This document shows, in pieces, positions 1-15,583 of a stretch of 64,000 bases of DNA. The position numbers and the translations under genes were made by a program. The stretch's first letter is position 1. Each line of letters starts with the position of its first letter. The notes beneath the pieces are model-generated. The model was not told the DNA's origin, ran no database searches, and was given only the letters and a program-made list of their open reading frames with translations. Source of the stretch: Strongylocentrotus purpuratus (lineage: Eukaryota > Echinodermata > Echinoidea > Camarodonta > Strongylocentrotidae); the NCBI RefSeq assembly GCF_000002235.5, contig NW_022145597.1, positions 30,138,797-30,202,796 on the forward strand, given 5' to 3'.

Positions 1-525
1 CAGTTGTAGTTTCTTTACTAATATTCTAAATTTAAATGTTAAAGGGATATTAGATGATCAATTTTAGACCATTGATGAGAGGCTAAATTCAAATAATTTT
101 AATTCAGTTGAATAAGGTTAAACTCGATTTGATGTATCAATAATAATAAAAAACCATTCTTATGTAGCGCATATCACACAAATAAATTTAATTCCCTATG
201 CGCTCAGAAAAAAAGAAAAGAAGGGATAATAGCAGACATGAGGGAAGAGAAATGAAAGAATAACTGCTTTGTCATAACATTGTACTAATTTAACAAACGA
301 ACAAATGTGTCTTCAAGAGACTCTTGAAATTTTCTACTGTATCAACCTGCTTAAGATGACTAAGTAATTTATTCCATACCTCTGCAGTATTAGCTTCCAA
401 GAAACCATGATAATACAGAACCTAAATGTCAGTTATTAGTGCCAAATATGGCTATGAAGCATGTTGCTTGCCACCTTGCTAAGTATCACTGACATATGCA
501 TACTTCTACTTATGTACTTATCTAG

Positions 526-630
526 GTTGGAAAGCATGAAGCTATTGTGAAGAATGTCCATGATCTACTAGCCAAGCTTGCCTGGGACTTCTCCCCTGAA
601 CAGCTGGATCATCTTTTTGATTGCTTCCAG
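526..630 (+). CDS. USP9X: USP9X exon 1 of window
   Basis: 35 codons, phase 0-0, AG at 524-525 and GT at 631. Reads [19 protein letters not shown], nearly identical to human USP9X. Earlier exons are outside the window. Confidence 0.93.
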
Positions 631-3600
631 GTAAATTCTCTTCTTCTTTTTTCAACACTTCTGTAATAGATGTATCTTACAGGACCATGTCATTGTTGTT
701 ATTGGTGTTGTTGATTGACAAAATGATTTTATTCTATTTCATATAACAATTGTTTGCACAATAAACTGGAAAGCATAGTTTGTTTTTGTAGGCTCCCAAG
801 AATAATTATAATATGAACATTATTTTCATAAATCATTTTAAAGTGTCTTAATAATCACAGTAATATAGATATAATATAATAACATACACTGTATTTTCAT
901 AAACCATTTTATAGTATCTTGTTATGGTCGTCATAATTATCGTCATCAAAAAATAAATAATGGTCCTTGTCTGTCTTTGCAGGAGAGTTGGGCCACTGCC
1001 AGCACCAAGCAGCGAGAGAAGCTCCTAGAATTGATCCGTAGGCTAGCCGAGGACGACAAGGATGGTCTCATGGCCCACAAGGTCCTGTCCCTACTCTGGA
1101 CCCTAGCCCACCAGCAGGATGTCCCTACAGACATCATGGACCAGGCCCTGCATGCCCACACCAAGATCCTGGACTATAGTTGCTCACAGGTGAGCTCAAA
1201 ACAGGCTCATAGCTAGTTGTCATCCAACAAATCTTGGAAATCCACTAAATTTTGTAAAGTCTAGTTTAAGTGTATCTAAGTAAGCAACCCTAACCTTTAT
1301 CGTTGAGAGAAAGACTGGAGCAATTATCACGTGAGAAAAAGTTGAATCACCATATAAGAGATACTTGAAGGTAACGGTGGTTCTCTTTGTTTTTTCTTTG
1401 AAGCACACAAGCAATCATCATTTATGAAATTAATTCTATATATGTTTACAGGACCGAGACTCCCAGAAGCTGCACTGGATAGACAAGTTTGTGGAGGAGC
1501 TCAGGAAAGATAACTGGGTCATTCCAGCTCTCAAGCAGATCAAAGAAATATGCAGTCTGTTTGCTGAGGTGAGTCTACCATTAAGCTTTGCATCCTTTAA
1601 AGTCATCGTTTAACAATGTTAAATCTGAGATGCATGGCCCTACGTGTTGTCAGTGTCTGTGATATGGTGTTATATTGAAGCTCTAAAAAAATTGCATTTA
1701 AAAATGATCAAGAAGTGCCTCAAAAAAGTAAAAACCTTTAAGTGCCCGGTTTTACCATACTCGTTTTCCCCAATAGACTCTAGTGTTATGAAAACCGTTT
1801 GGCAAATGCAAAATTTGATTTCGATTTTCAATCATAAATATCTTGATAATCAGACAGGCGGTCGGCTTGTAAAAGCCATGCAGTTCCTGACTGACCCAAA
1901 GGTTTATAATTATCATTGCAGCAAGAGCTAAATCAAGGATTATTTTAAAGGGTCTAAGACAAAGTTACCAGATCCCTTTAAGCCTTGCATCTTTTAACTT
2001 TAAAATGATTTGTTAGCAGTTGGGATTAATCCAAATTTCTGCATATCAGGGTGTTGAAATTGGGTATACCTTTCCATTTATCTACTTCAATTGGAGATTT
2101 CTAACAATTTTGTTGTTGTACTTGCAAACAGTGTACATTGACTGTGATGCATTCGTCTTCTTTCTTTCTCTCAAATTCTTTTCTATTTAAATTATACTCG
2201 CTCCCTCTTTCCTTCTCACTCTATCTCTCTTATATTTTAATTGTAAAATTTCTCTCTTGAATATGTAAATTGTCTCTCTCTCTCTCTCTCCCTTGAATGT
2301 TCGAGTTATATATTCCTTTTCTTTTGAATATCTCCAGGCACCGCAAAACTACCCTACTGCCCAGCGCTCCTCCCATGTGCAATATCGGCATGATGTCATC
2401 AACTCGCTGCAAACCAAACATTCACTGGTGACTTTGGTGGCCGAGAATCTCTCCAGTTACATGAACCATGCAAGGCAGTCTGCCAAGGGTAGGAATATAC
2501 TTTCTCTTTTCTTCCCTCATGTCTGCTATTATCCCTTCTTTTCTTTTTTATGAGCGCGTAGTGACTTAAATCTATTATACTTTAGTATCCTCTATCCTGT
2601 AATTTGATAATTATGTAGCTTCAGTTGAAAGAGTAATGGTCTTGGATAAGGATTACAGATAAGTTGAATTCTGAGCAGTCATCCAATCTTTTATTAAAAA
2701 AAATATCTCTACTTTGTCAGAATTCAATCTTCTCTTTAATCTGAGTTTAACATAGCTGAGGGCACTTGTGTTCTTGAGTAAGGAATTTGTTCTCAATCGT
2801 GCAGTTTTTTTAATGGGACGAAAATACTGTATTTCGTGTGGAGCTCATTTAAAAAAACATAAATTTGCTTTCTTCCTACCATAGTAAAATAAAATAAAAA
2901 TGAAAATATATTGATTTACAAGTATTAATAAAGTTCAAGTTCAATTTGTTAATAACCTCCCAATGCTCATTGTTGTGTTTGTGTGTGTATTGGGTTTTTA
3001 CAGACGTGTATCAATCAGATATGATTATTTACGTCTGGGGACCGACCTTTAAACGTCACCATATGATAGACGTGACTCAGTTTCGAACCTGCGTTCTCGC
3101 TTGAATCAGTTTGTAACTTCAACTGTTAGCTGGATTACAGGCGCATGCCATAATGCCTATTTGACTTTACTCTCTCATATTAATTAGATACAATGTTATG
3201 GAGCAAATTGTGAAGTGCGTTATAACTGAAAGGAAAGGGTACTATACCATCTACTTTGTGGATTGGTTTGGTAATAAATGAACCCTTCTTTGCTTTTCTC
3301 TCTTTATGTTTGATGCAGAAAACCCAGATCCCCAAAACATACCCCCAGATAGCAGGTATAGCCATGTACAACAAGTCCAGGAGAGGCTCAACTTCTTGAG
3401 GTTAGTTTTCTCTGCTCAATTTTTAAAAAGATATTTGAAATAAAGTATAAGATTCTAACTTGGCAGTTTTTCCTTTTATTACCCCCATTTATTTATACAT
3501 AGCCCTAGAAAAAAAAATCATCACACCAGGCTTTTTTTATAGTGTATAATGTATTATGCATGGAACTGATTTTAAAAAAAAAATGTTTGGTTTTGATTGA

Positions 3601-6600
3601 TGAAATAACATATATGAAGGGAATTGCACGTTGCTATTATGGTACGTTATTTCCTTTGTACCATGTGAATAAGATTATCAGTAATCTCTCTTGGTTTAAT
3701 ACGTTTTTTCCATGGTTGTATTGCTGACATTGGGTCATTTAAATCTAAATTGTTTAAAATTGCTTTTGTATGAAAGAATGAAACTTTGATTTGATTTTAG
3801 CTTTGATTTCATTTTCTATTTACTGTCGATATTTTTTACAGATTCCTGTTAAAAGATGGGCAACTGTGGTTATGTGCACCCCAAGCCAAAGAAGTAAGTA
3901 AAAAAGAAACCAATACTCATCTAAAAATACATGTATTTTTCTCAGTTTCGGTTTAGATGAAATATTTAGCCTACCTAGGTATCCAGTTGACTTTAGTTTT
4001 TAGATGGCTAGCAAGCAAACTTCATCCAATTATTTACAAAATACAATGTTGAAGGAATCTCCTTGCAGCTTTCAGCATCATTTTGTTGTTCAGCTATTTC
4101 TTGTGACTGATGAAAAGGCTTTTCTTAATTGACAGAGACGTATATTTTTCAAAAATTGATATATTGTTATACAGCACATGATATATGGTTGAAAAGCACA
4201 TAATCTGGTGACAAATGCTCAATGGTCAATATCCTACTCAAACAAAATAATTAACTTTGGCCTTAGGACAAACACTATACCTTATCCTAACCCTAACCCT
4301 AAACTAAAACCCATTTGCGACCCACTCCGTAACTCTGTATTTTAGACAAAATAAAGCTCAGTGCAACTGCTGTGGGTCCTATGTCAGAAAGAAAGAAAGA
4401 GACAAGTCATCCAGACAGTGGTGCATGGGGTCACCAGGAATCGGGAACGACTCGATGACCCCTAACAATAACAACAACAACAACTTATGTTGGAGCAACC
4501 ATTGAATGATTCCATGTTTTTGATCATTTTCATTTCAGATCTGGCATTGTTTAGCAGAGAACTCTGTGTATGTGAGTGACAGAGAGGCATGCTTCAAGTG
4601 GTTTTCAAAGGTGAGTAATTTAATTGTTAACTCTTTGTGTAAAATGATATGAAGTAACAACCTTCTGGCTCTAAATAGACGATGTAGAATGTATCTAAAT
4701 TTCAAGGTTCCATGTGACTTGCATGTCTCCATCATCCCACCATTATACTGCTTATCACAAGAACACTTTCAATAATGATAATAGTAATCTTGATTTTATA
4801 GCGCTTAATTTGAAATAACCTCGCTTTCCAGATAGCATTGCCCCGGTCCTTCAGTGTGTCTGATAACCTGGAAGTTAAAGGCATAATGCACTACTTCTAA
4901 GTTTATGCCCTGTTATGTGAACATTTATTTATGAATTTTGTTTGTTTTTATGTGTACTTTGTTGTTTGATTTTGTGTTTATTATTCAGTTGATGGGTGAA
5001 GAGCCTGACCTTGATCCTGAGATAAACCGTGATTTCTTTGAAGACAACATCCTTCAACTCGACCCTGCACTGCTAACAGAGAACGGTATCAAGTAAGTCA
5101 AATTCTCTTCACTCAAACTACCTCTAACATTACTAGTTATAAAAATTGAGAAAGAAGTAGCATGGAGATATCTCATATATTCATATGCTAATCCCTCTTG
5201 GATATAAAGAAATTTTGATTGAAAATATACTGGTGTCATGGATTTCACGTTGTCATCAAATCCTCTAAATGTTTCTGTATTATTTTCATCATTTAGGAGG
5301 GGAGGGGGGGGGGATTAATAATCCTTCACTGTTCACCTATGTCTTGCCAGATTAAGGTGATGTGTTCCCTTCTAGCTTTCTAAGTATCTTCTCCTGGTTC
5401 GGAGGTTGATTGCAACATCTCTCCATTTCACTCTATCTTCTGCCATTCTGGTGCACTCTTGCAGTTTTAGTCCTCTCCAGTTCTTGAAATTTTCTTCCCA
5501 GTTAATTCTGGGTCTCCCTCTCGGTCTACCTTCTTCCACTCTTCCTTTCAATACATCCTTTAAGATGTCCCCTTATAAACTTGTTTTTGTTCACTCTCCG
5601 CTCTTTTAGATGCTTTGACCGCTTCTTCAAAGCGGTGAACTCCAAGGAGGGCAAGCTGGTCCCTAAGAGACGAGCCTTCCTCATGGATGATCTGGAGCTC
5701 ATAGGTCTGGACTACTTATGGAGGGTGGTCCTCTGTTCAGGGGATGAGATAGCGCTCAAAGCCATAGAACTACTCAAGGAGACCTACACCAATCTTGGAC
5801 CAAAACTGCAGGCCAGTCAGGTATTTCCCAAGATCTCAATATTTTTTTTTACTTTGTCTAGCTAGTGGTGCATCATTTTTTAAAGGTCTAAATGACTCAA
5901 CTTTGCATTATTGGCACCAATTATTCTCATCTTACATTCTTTAAAACCAACCAAAATGTAAATTGAATTGAAAACTGTGAATGGAATTTACAAAAATGCA
6001 ACAAATTAATAAAAATTGCCAATTTGTACATCAAACTAGTGATTATAGATTCCATCCTGTATTGTCAATTTAGAGACTTCATTGCTAATTTTCAATTAAA
6101 ATGTTTTTATTAATGAACTGCACAGTGTACTACAACAGAAACATTTCTTGGATTTTGGTTGCTCTTTCTGCTTGGGTTTTATATGTAATTCATAGCATTT
6201 GGATTAACTTGTGATACTTTGCGGTTCAATATATCTATATTCGCTGTGCATTTTTCAATCATATATTATATCACCCTTGACTCTGGACAATGTACTCAAA
6301 TCTTGATCTTTGTTATCTTTCAGAGTGATATACATGAAGATTTTATCCAGTCTTGTATGGACAGACTGAAAGCTATGTATGACACACTCAGAATACTGGA
6401 GACAGACAAGGAATGTGCAGATAAGGTCAGTCAATAAGCTGTAGTAATATTAATTTCACTATGAAATAATTTTCATCTGTTTTTGGTTACAATATTGACA
6501 GGTTTGTTGATGAGGGGTGACCATACTATAATGAAATCTGTTTTAGCCCCAGACTTCTTCATAAAGGCAATTATCATCTCGGGTTTATAGATATGTACAT

Positions 6601-9600
6601 GAATACTGAAAAACAGGACACATTCATGTCCATGATACATTTGTGAATATTGTAAGTGGTGATAATGTATTGCATTATTATCATTGCTATATAGTCTTAT
6701 TATTATTATTATTATCAACAACGGTCATTCATTGTGTAACATGGTATTGCGATACACATATATATGACATATTACAAGTATCGATAATTTGAACTTGAAC
6801 TTGAACTTGATATTTTCAACATATACATTTCTCTCCAACATGTTTGTTTCCACTGAAATAAGTAGCTGTATACTGATCCTTCCTTTACAATAAATCTTGA
6901 CATCAGGTGCAGCATGAAGCAACTAGAATGACAAGAATTCTGACAATCTTGAAGGAGTATATTAGTGAATATGACCTGGACTTCACAGAAGAGAGAACCA
7001 TTCTACCAATGGCAAGGTGAGTCAGTCCTTCGGCAAGGCATCTCAAAAGTTATAAAGTAAAGTCCACCTCAAAAATTAATATCTCTGTAATGAAGTAATT
7101 AAAACCAAGGTCACAACTGGGACCTGTTTCATAAAACTTGTTATCTATAACAAATGCTAAATTTCTATGACAAATTTGCTCTCCGCCAATCAGATGCCTT
7201 GATTTCAGTAGCTTATATCAGTAGCTTGTAACTTGTTATTAATATCAAGTTTCATGAAACAGGGCCCAGCTGTGGACTTGTTGCAGAGAAGAGCATGGCC
7301 AGTTGTGACCTTAGCTGACATATTTAAAAGTTAGCATTCACAGAGCAACTTTATTGTGATAAATGCTTGTAATGGTTTGAATACACAAGAGTAGGGAATA
7401 TTCAGTACTGAAGATGACTGAATCTGATGACTTGGGTAATAATAATACATCTGTAGCGAGCTTTATCGTATATGTATTCAGCATTATATAAATCCAGAAT
7501 ATTATTATTATTATTATTTGTTTGTTGTTTATTCAGAGCTCACAGGGGCAAGCACGTGACCCTCAATGTGAGGTTTCCAAACCAGGGCAGGCAGGTTGAT
7601 GACATTGATATCTGGTCTCACACCAATGAATCCTTAGCTTCAGTCAGGAGACAGATCCTTCTCAGGTAAGCACCCTCAACATGTGGGAGTGTCGTGGTTG
7701 AGTGGTTGAAGGCGCTTGCCTAGAGATGCGAAGGTTGAGGGTACGAACCCCGACATGGCACTAATATCCTTTAGCAAGATATTAGCCTACACTTGCTACT
7801 CTCCTCCCAGGTGTTAAAATGGGTACCCGGTAGGATGCGACCGTCATTGTTGGTCAAACAGTTTTTGAGCGTCAAGTAACACCTAGCTGGAATGCTCCCC
7901 AAGGAGTGGAGATTGTGCACACAGTGTGTGTGGGCAAGCACTGAATCCAATGACCGGGGTTATAGTATATCTGCAAAGCGCTTAGAGACGTCCGAGATGT
8001 ATTAAGCGCTATATAAAAGCTGAACATTATTATTATTATTAGCACGAGTACTGCTGGGCAGTGTATTGGAGGAATTTAATCATATTTACTCTGTTGCCCC
8101 AAGTTCTTCAACAACTGTTATATAATGCACAATTAATTCTACTTATAGTACTTTTTTTCATTGTTAAACTCAGTATGAAGTATTTTCCATTGAAATAAAT
8201 TGTCCTATCAAGGTACCTGTTTGTGATTCAGGAAGAGAAATTGAGCGATTCATGGTCGAAACACAATATCCAATGTTCAAATTCTTGGACAGGATTCGCC
8301 TCCCATGACACTGAACGATTTAATCAAGAGATGATTTTACATTAGTATTTAGGGCTCTACATTTCGTGAAGGATTCAAGCTTATTCTACAGTATGCCAGT
8401 CCTAAAGAGCGAATATAAGTATAGTCACAGCTTTAGCAAACTCCTATATAGAAAGTTGATCTGCCCACAAAGACCACATTTCTTTTCCTTTGAACAGCAT
8501 TTTTTTCAAACTTGTACTAAACAAACCTTTATCTAAAGATCTACCTGCTTAGGAAGATCACTTTTCCCTGACTCCTTTGGACAGTCTTTATATAGTATAT
8601 ACTGGTTTTACTGTAATAGTTTTGTGTCTTTTACCTTGAGTTTTGAGCGAAAGCAAATCTCGTTACAAGGTGGTTTGTTATCAATGGGGAGCTTTTAGAT
8701 ATAATATGTACAGGTTTCATCACAATATGTTATTTTTTAATGTCAATTTCACAGAGCAAAAGCTAATTTAGCGACAACGCGGTTAGACCTGTACATCAAT
8801 GGGGAGCTTCTAGACCCTGCTGAAGATAGGCGACTGGTTGGAGACATTCCTCTCAGAGACAGAACAGTGAGTGATGGACAAAATTAGTTATACAGACCCT
8901 GCCAACCAGTACGATTTAGTCGTATTTTCGTACAATTTTTAGAAGCAAATACGACAGTACGATTTCCCTCAATAAAATACGATTTTCAAAAAAACTAAAA
9001 TTTAGGGATGTTCATTGGTTCATCGAACTCAACAGTCGTGACGAAATCATGCATATTTATCCAATAATCCATAACAAAAATTCTTCCTGTATGTAGGAAC
9101 TGTAGGAGGCATTGATCCGCGAAACAGTCCGTGTTTATTTTTGAGAATTCAACTTTTGTCAGTAAAATACAACTTTTGGGAATAAAGAATACAGTTTTTG
9201 AACTCCAGAGGTTGGCAGGTCTGGTTATAGGCAGGAAGGAGAAGTGTAATGTAGAGGAAGAGTGTCGTAGTTAATTTAGTGATTGTAATTCATGGTGTTG
9301 TATCTAACTGTAGACCTCGTCATTCCAGGGGGGGGGGGGGGAGGGGGCATTTCACAGAACTTGTCATCAGTGACAAATGAGAGGTTTTGTTATAAGCTAC
9401 TGAAATCCTTGCTTCTGATTGGTTATCAGCAGATTTGTCACTGATTTTTGTCATTTGTCATTGACAAAAGGCTTTGAGAAACAGGCACCTGGCCTAGGTC
9501 CTAATGACAGTAGATGCAAATGAAATATTGAATAATCTTTTATGTCTATCTCCTTGCAGCTTTAGTAGCTAATCTTTGTCAAACTGAGGCCCAACATGCT

Positions 9601-12600
9601 GTTGTTACCTGATTGTTAATCAGACTCCTCAGATGAAGCTCTGCATCTTATTGTAGTCCCCATCATTTCCAAGGTCTAATGATTTTAGATGCAATGAAAT
9701 AATACTTACTATCTTACGTGTCTTATCTCCTTGCAGCTCATAACAGCTAAGCTGTGTCAGATGGGGTCCAATATGCCATCGTCACCTGATAGTTCATCGG
9801 ACTCTTCAGGTGGATCACCGCATCATCCTTATGATGGACCCAACGTGGAAGCAGAGAAGTGTCTTCCAGGAGTGGTGAGTTGCCGTCCCGTTCTCGTGAT
9901 CGCGTTATCTCAAGAAATGATTGATGGATTCCTCCCTCTCTCTCTTTTCTCCCAATCCTCCCCCTTACGTGGAATTTTCATGTTTTTATATAATTTTTGG
10001 GAAATTTCCTGATTTATTTGAGAGGGAATATTCAGCTTTATCACTGTTCCATTTGAGCGGCTCCTCATTGTTTTCATGTATCTGATAGGGATACAGTTGT
10101 ACGAGACAGTTCCAAGTCATTAGGTCATGTGTTGTACCGTAGGTTATCAAATGTTTGGATATTGAGAACAAATTACCTTAAATTCACTTGATCATTGGTC
10201 TGATTTGAGCTCTAGAAAGGCCTGCAAATTGATACAATCGTCAGATGAACTAACATCAAAATGCGGTTGGTACTGTATGGATCAAAATGGCTTGTAGGTG
10301 GCCAATATAACACAATTTTCCTAATGTGTATGCAGTCTACAGGTATGGTTTCCTATGTAAGGAATCTATGTAATGTCCCATCTCAAGGGTGGAGTGTTTT
10401 CTTTTAGTATTATACCTTGCTGCTTTTAAAGAAATAATTGATATCTTAAACATAAAATTGAACTCACATAACTTATGCATGATTGTTGGTCAAGGTTGAT
10501 ACCTTAGTCATATCGACAACAAACGCGCAACATACCGAACAAAAATATGACACTACGTCTATGACCAAGAATCTGTAGGTTTGGAGTATTTCTGAAGTCT
10601 GTTTGGCGGTGTGGCTGAGGTATATTTTAACCTGTTTATGTTCTCTTTCAGCTGATGTCTTTGCAACACACCTATGTAGAGTTCCTGTTCCATCTGTCTG
10701 ACTTGGGCTGTAATCTCAACATAAGTCCTCTAAGGAACGGGGCTAGAGCGTTACTCAAAATCATGCCAGCAGGTACTCAAGTTCTTTCCAGTTTATCTCT
10801 TTGAATTAAAGATCCTAACCGAAGTTATAAATGAAATAGATGAATTATATATCAACGGAAAGCTTATAAGCCATAGATTACAATAATATCAATTATATGC
10901 CATGTTAGAGTCTATCAGAGGAGTATCAGCTCTCTGAAAACTCTATATCTAAAGCTTTGAAAATCAGAAGTTGTCGACCTAAAAAGTGGCTACCGACGCT
11001 ATCGACACATCTTATGTGGAGTATGCATATTCACAATGACTTTGCATTAATTAAGCACGGCTCATCGCCACATCTATATAAGTCAACTTCATCAAATTTG
11101 ACGTCTGTTGACCCGTCATAATGATTAATTTACTAATTCTCTTCCATTTTGTCCTCTTGTAGATGTGACTATAGTTGACAAACTGATAGAGATTTGCAGG
11201 AACAATGCCAAGCTTGGAGATCAGTCGGCTTCTCCTTCCCTTGAATCTCTCTTCTTTGGGTCGTCGTCATCTCAGGTTCTCTATCACCTTGAGGTAAATC
11301 ATTATCTCTCTTTATTTTTTACTCTGAAATGCATGTTCAGGTATTATGACGGAAATCGCAGCATTTTGTTATCTTTTACATGTAATTAAATGGCAAGTGA
11401 TGATTTGAAAAAAATATCTGCACGCAACAAAGGTCTTACGTCTAGTAAGTTATGTGTTTATAATTAGACAAAGAAAAAGAATCCGCTTTGTTAATGTCAT
11501 GTGTAAACAATCTGCATTTAACACTGCATTTAAGTTAATTGTGACTTTGTTTTTTTCTGTCTCCCTGTCCAATTCGATTCCCAGGTTGTGTACTCATTAC
11601 TAATGCCAGCCAGACAGCCGCACAGTGAACCAGCGTTTGATTTCCAGGTACATTAGTATAAAACTATTGTCTGCTTCAGGGGAAATAGTCAAAACTATTG
11701 CCCTGAAAGAATCTTGGTACTGTGCTGTATCCAATGAAGAGGGTTAGGGGTCCAGTGAAGTCTAGAGATAACCAAGGGAATATAGTTTTAGCTGTGACCC
11801 CCAAAATAAGCTGTCAATAACTGTTTCTTGTAAACAAAATGAAAGCAATCTTTTTTATTTTGGTGTTTAATACCTTGATGATGATACATGCTGTTACCTA
11901 CAGAGGACTGATAAAAGTGATAGCTTTGTAAGAGCATTATCGGTACACAACTAAAAGAAAGTCTCACTGAAATCATATTCCTAGTCCAGGTAGTGGGTTT
12001 TTTTAATAGAGTTTGTGTATTAATAAGTTTTTATCAACTGAAAAAATGAACTAAAAATCAGGAATTTTGTGGCCTGAAATTTGTTCGAATTTGAACCACT
12101 TGTGTTTATTCCCACAAAATTCTCTGGTTTTATAGTTGTAAATATAGAGACCAGAGATGCCAGTTTTCAGGCAATAGCCTTAATTCAGGCCCTGGCAAGT
12201 TAATTTCAGACCATAGTTTAGCCTTTTTTGTGTACAAAATAGCTCATTCTTGGTGATTTTCGGGCCCTCTGATCAATTCTAACTGGCATCCCTGAGAGAC
12301 ACATGCCAATATTTGATGGCTAAATTCTATTATCTCTACCTCGTCTCTTTTTAGTACAATTTCTTGAAGAGCGGTGGAGTGTCTGGGGTGATGAACATGC
12401 TGACAAAGAATAATTTCTTGCCTAATGCTGATATGGAGACAAGGAGGTGAGTGGGTCTGGACACCTTTAAATATTACACAGTATAAAAGAAAGCATTGAA
12501 TGAAACAATTGTTGAATGAGACTACAAGTATTTTTTGTAGAGTCTGTTGATTAGTTCCTCAGAATAGTTTGTAACACAAATTAAATGCTTTTTTTTCTTT

Positions 12601-14268
12601 TTCTTCAATTCTTATTATCTTTTCTTCTTCCTTTCTTTTTTCTTTGTTCTTCCCTGTCTTTTTCCGCTTACTTTCTTCATGGTTTTCTTTCCTACTCCAT
12701 TTTCATCTTTACTTCTTTCCATCTTTTTTTCTTCTGATTTCCTCTAATCATTTTATTTTATTTCTCCATTCTTTATCTTTCCCTTTTTTTCTTTCTTTTT
12801 CTTCCTCTTTCCTTTGCTTTCATGAATAATAATTTCCTTCTCAATTTTAAAATTTCTTCTTCATTTTCAAATTTGTCTACATTTTTATATTATAACTTGC
12901 CATCCTTTTTTCATCTTCCCCGTCCGCCCATGCATCCGTCCATTAGATCTGCTCTGCTGATGGTGCTCAAGGTGGGTAAGCTCATGTTCACCACGCTGGC
13001 CTATGCCCGCATCACGGCGGTAGCGGAGGCCTGCCAGACGGACCCAGCCGGTGGTCCCAGCCAGTCATCCGTCTCCCAGACCACCCATACTCAGGCAGTA
13101 GTCCTCCAGCAGGCCATGCAACACATCCCTAACCCTAATGCTGAGTGTGTGCTGAGGAATGTCGCTGTAAGGCTGGGCAGGCAGGCAGCTGAAGAGGTGA
13201 TTTGGCGTTTCTTTATCAATATATATGTAGGCAGCTACTGTCAAGCTATCCATAGTTCGGCTTTCGGAGCTGAGTACTATATCAGGCCTGATAATTACCC
13301 CATTTAAATCGATTTCCTGATTATTATTATTTTTTTTCCAGATATTTTTTTTTTTTCCTTCCAGATTTTACCCTGATTTTCCCTATTTTCCCTATTTTTC
13401 CCAATTTTCTTAATCCAAAGGTGGGAATGTTGTTAAATGCTATTTTGTTTTCTTGCCTGAGTCCTTTTTTTTTTTACTCAAAGGGGGGGGGGGGGGGGGG
13501 ATTGAGGGGAATCACCATCAACCATTTTATACATTTAAATTGCACATTTTATACAAGCTGTGCTTGAAGAGATGGGGAGGGGATATTGTGTAAAAAAAAA
13601 GGTGTGTCTATTTTTCACTTTCCCTTGCTTTAAACAGACATTAATTTCCTATTTTGCAGTCAAAGAGTGATACCCTAGACCTAAGTGTTGTGAAAGCTAT
13701 CAAGAAGATTGCCTGGTCGGCAGGCTGCGGATGCTCTCACCTACTGCATGGCTCAAACGAAGAGGTTCACAAATCGTTCGAAAAGGTTAGTAAATAAACA
13801 TTTTATTCAAGATTCATTTTTGCTGTCCTTAAGTCCATTGGCATTACAAGCAACAGCTCTGTGAGCTGAGAGCAAGAAGGGCATTAATACTGTGTCAGGG
13901 AAAAAAGTAATATTTATCTTCGGGGGCTACTTTTCAACCTTGCCTGCATGAAAATATCATTCTAAAATTTGCATTGCATTGAACTCTATGCATATTTTCG
14001 GGGGCTCTTTTGGGCATTTTGGGGGCTCTTTCGCCCTGAGCCCCCTTGTATTTTTTTCTCACTGTACTGTGTTAAGATTTAGAGTAGCTTTAACTTGTGG
14101 TTCCATTCATCCCTCTTTGCAGTTATGTTCATTTCACATTCAAGGGCACTGGGTCTGATATCAAACTTTGCTTGTGGAAGAAAGTTTAGGATTGAACTTA
14201 TGGTGGATGGATGAAATAAAAGTCATAACAATACAATGGGAGAGGAGGAGAGGGGGAGAGTGAGAGCA

Positions 14269-14299
<31 letters not shown>

Positions 14300-15551
14300 G
14301 AACAAGAGACATTTAAACGGAGGGAGGAGAATGAAAGAGACACTTATGATTGATATGAGGGGAGATATTCTTCCAAGAGAATTCAGGCTTGATAATTACC
14401 TGATTAAAATCGGTTTCCCCGAATATCCAGATTTTTTTATGCCTCCGTTACGAAGTAGCCGGAGGCATTATGTTTTCGGGTTGTCCGTCCGTCCGTCCGT
14501 CCGTCCGTACGTCCGTACGTCCGTACGTCCGTACGTCCGTCCGTCCGTACGTCCCGTTCTCGTGATCGCGTTATCTGAAGAACCGATTGATGGATTCCTG
14601 CCAAACTTTGGTCATGTATGTATCTTGCAGAGCCGATGAACTGATTAGATTTTGGGGTCACGAGTTCAAAGGTCAAAGGTCACAGGGCTCATTATGTATG
14701 CAAAAACAGCTCGTGATCGCGTTATCTGAAGAACCGATTGATGGATTCCTGCCAAACTTTGGTCATGTATGTATCTTGCAGAGCCGATGAACTGATTAGA
14801 TTTTGGGGTCACGAGTTCAAAGGTCAAAGGTCACAGGGCTCATTATGTATGCAAAAACAGCTCGTGATCGCGTTATCTGAAGAACCGATTGATGGATTCC
14901 TGCCAAACTTTGGTCATGTATGTATCTTGCAGAGCCGATGAACTGATTAGATTTTGGGGTCACGAGTTCAAAGGTCAAAGGTCACAGGGCTCATTATGTA
15001 TGCAAAAACAGCTCGTGATCGCGTTATCTGAAGAACCGATTGATGGATTCCTGCCAAAATTAGGTCATGTATGTTACTTGCAGAGCCGATGAACTGATTA
15101 GATTTTGGGGTCATAAGGTCAAGGTCAAAGGTCATGCGGCTCATTATGTATGCAAAAATAGCTCGTGAACGCATTCTCATTAGAACTGACAAATGGATTA
15201 CTATTTAACTCGGGACATCTTGTAGAGCCAATGAACTGAGTAGATGTTAGGGTCATGAGGTCAAAGATCAAAGGGTCATATATGTATATGAGAAATTGCT
15301 TGTAATCACGATATTCTGAGAAACTGTTAATGGATTACAATTGAACTTGAATTTGAAAAATTTCTTCTGTTTTTGTTTGTAAAATTGCTCTATGACGGAG
15401 GCATCATTTCGACTGCGCGCAGTTGAAGTTCCATCTAGTTTTTTTTTTAATTCCTTCCCTATTTTCTTACTTGCAGGGGGGGGGGGGATGTTGGATTTTT
15501 TTTTCTTCCTGATTCCATTTTTTTTGGGGGGGGGGTGGTTGAGGAAGAATT

Positions 15552-15583
<32 letters not shown>

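Noticed and set aside
14560-15170. CRISPR-like array
   Set aside because: Units are 151 bp and identical throughout, without short repeats and unique spacers; the genome is animal.
14331-15192. Four near-identical 67-codon frames reading [14 protein letters not shown]
   Set aside because: They are the same frame in each 151-bp tandem unit of a repeat, with no independent coding evidence.
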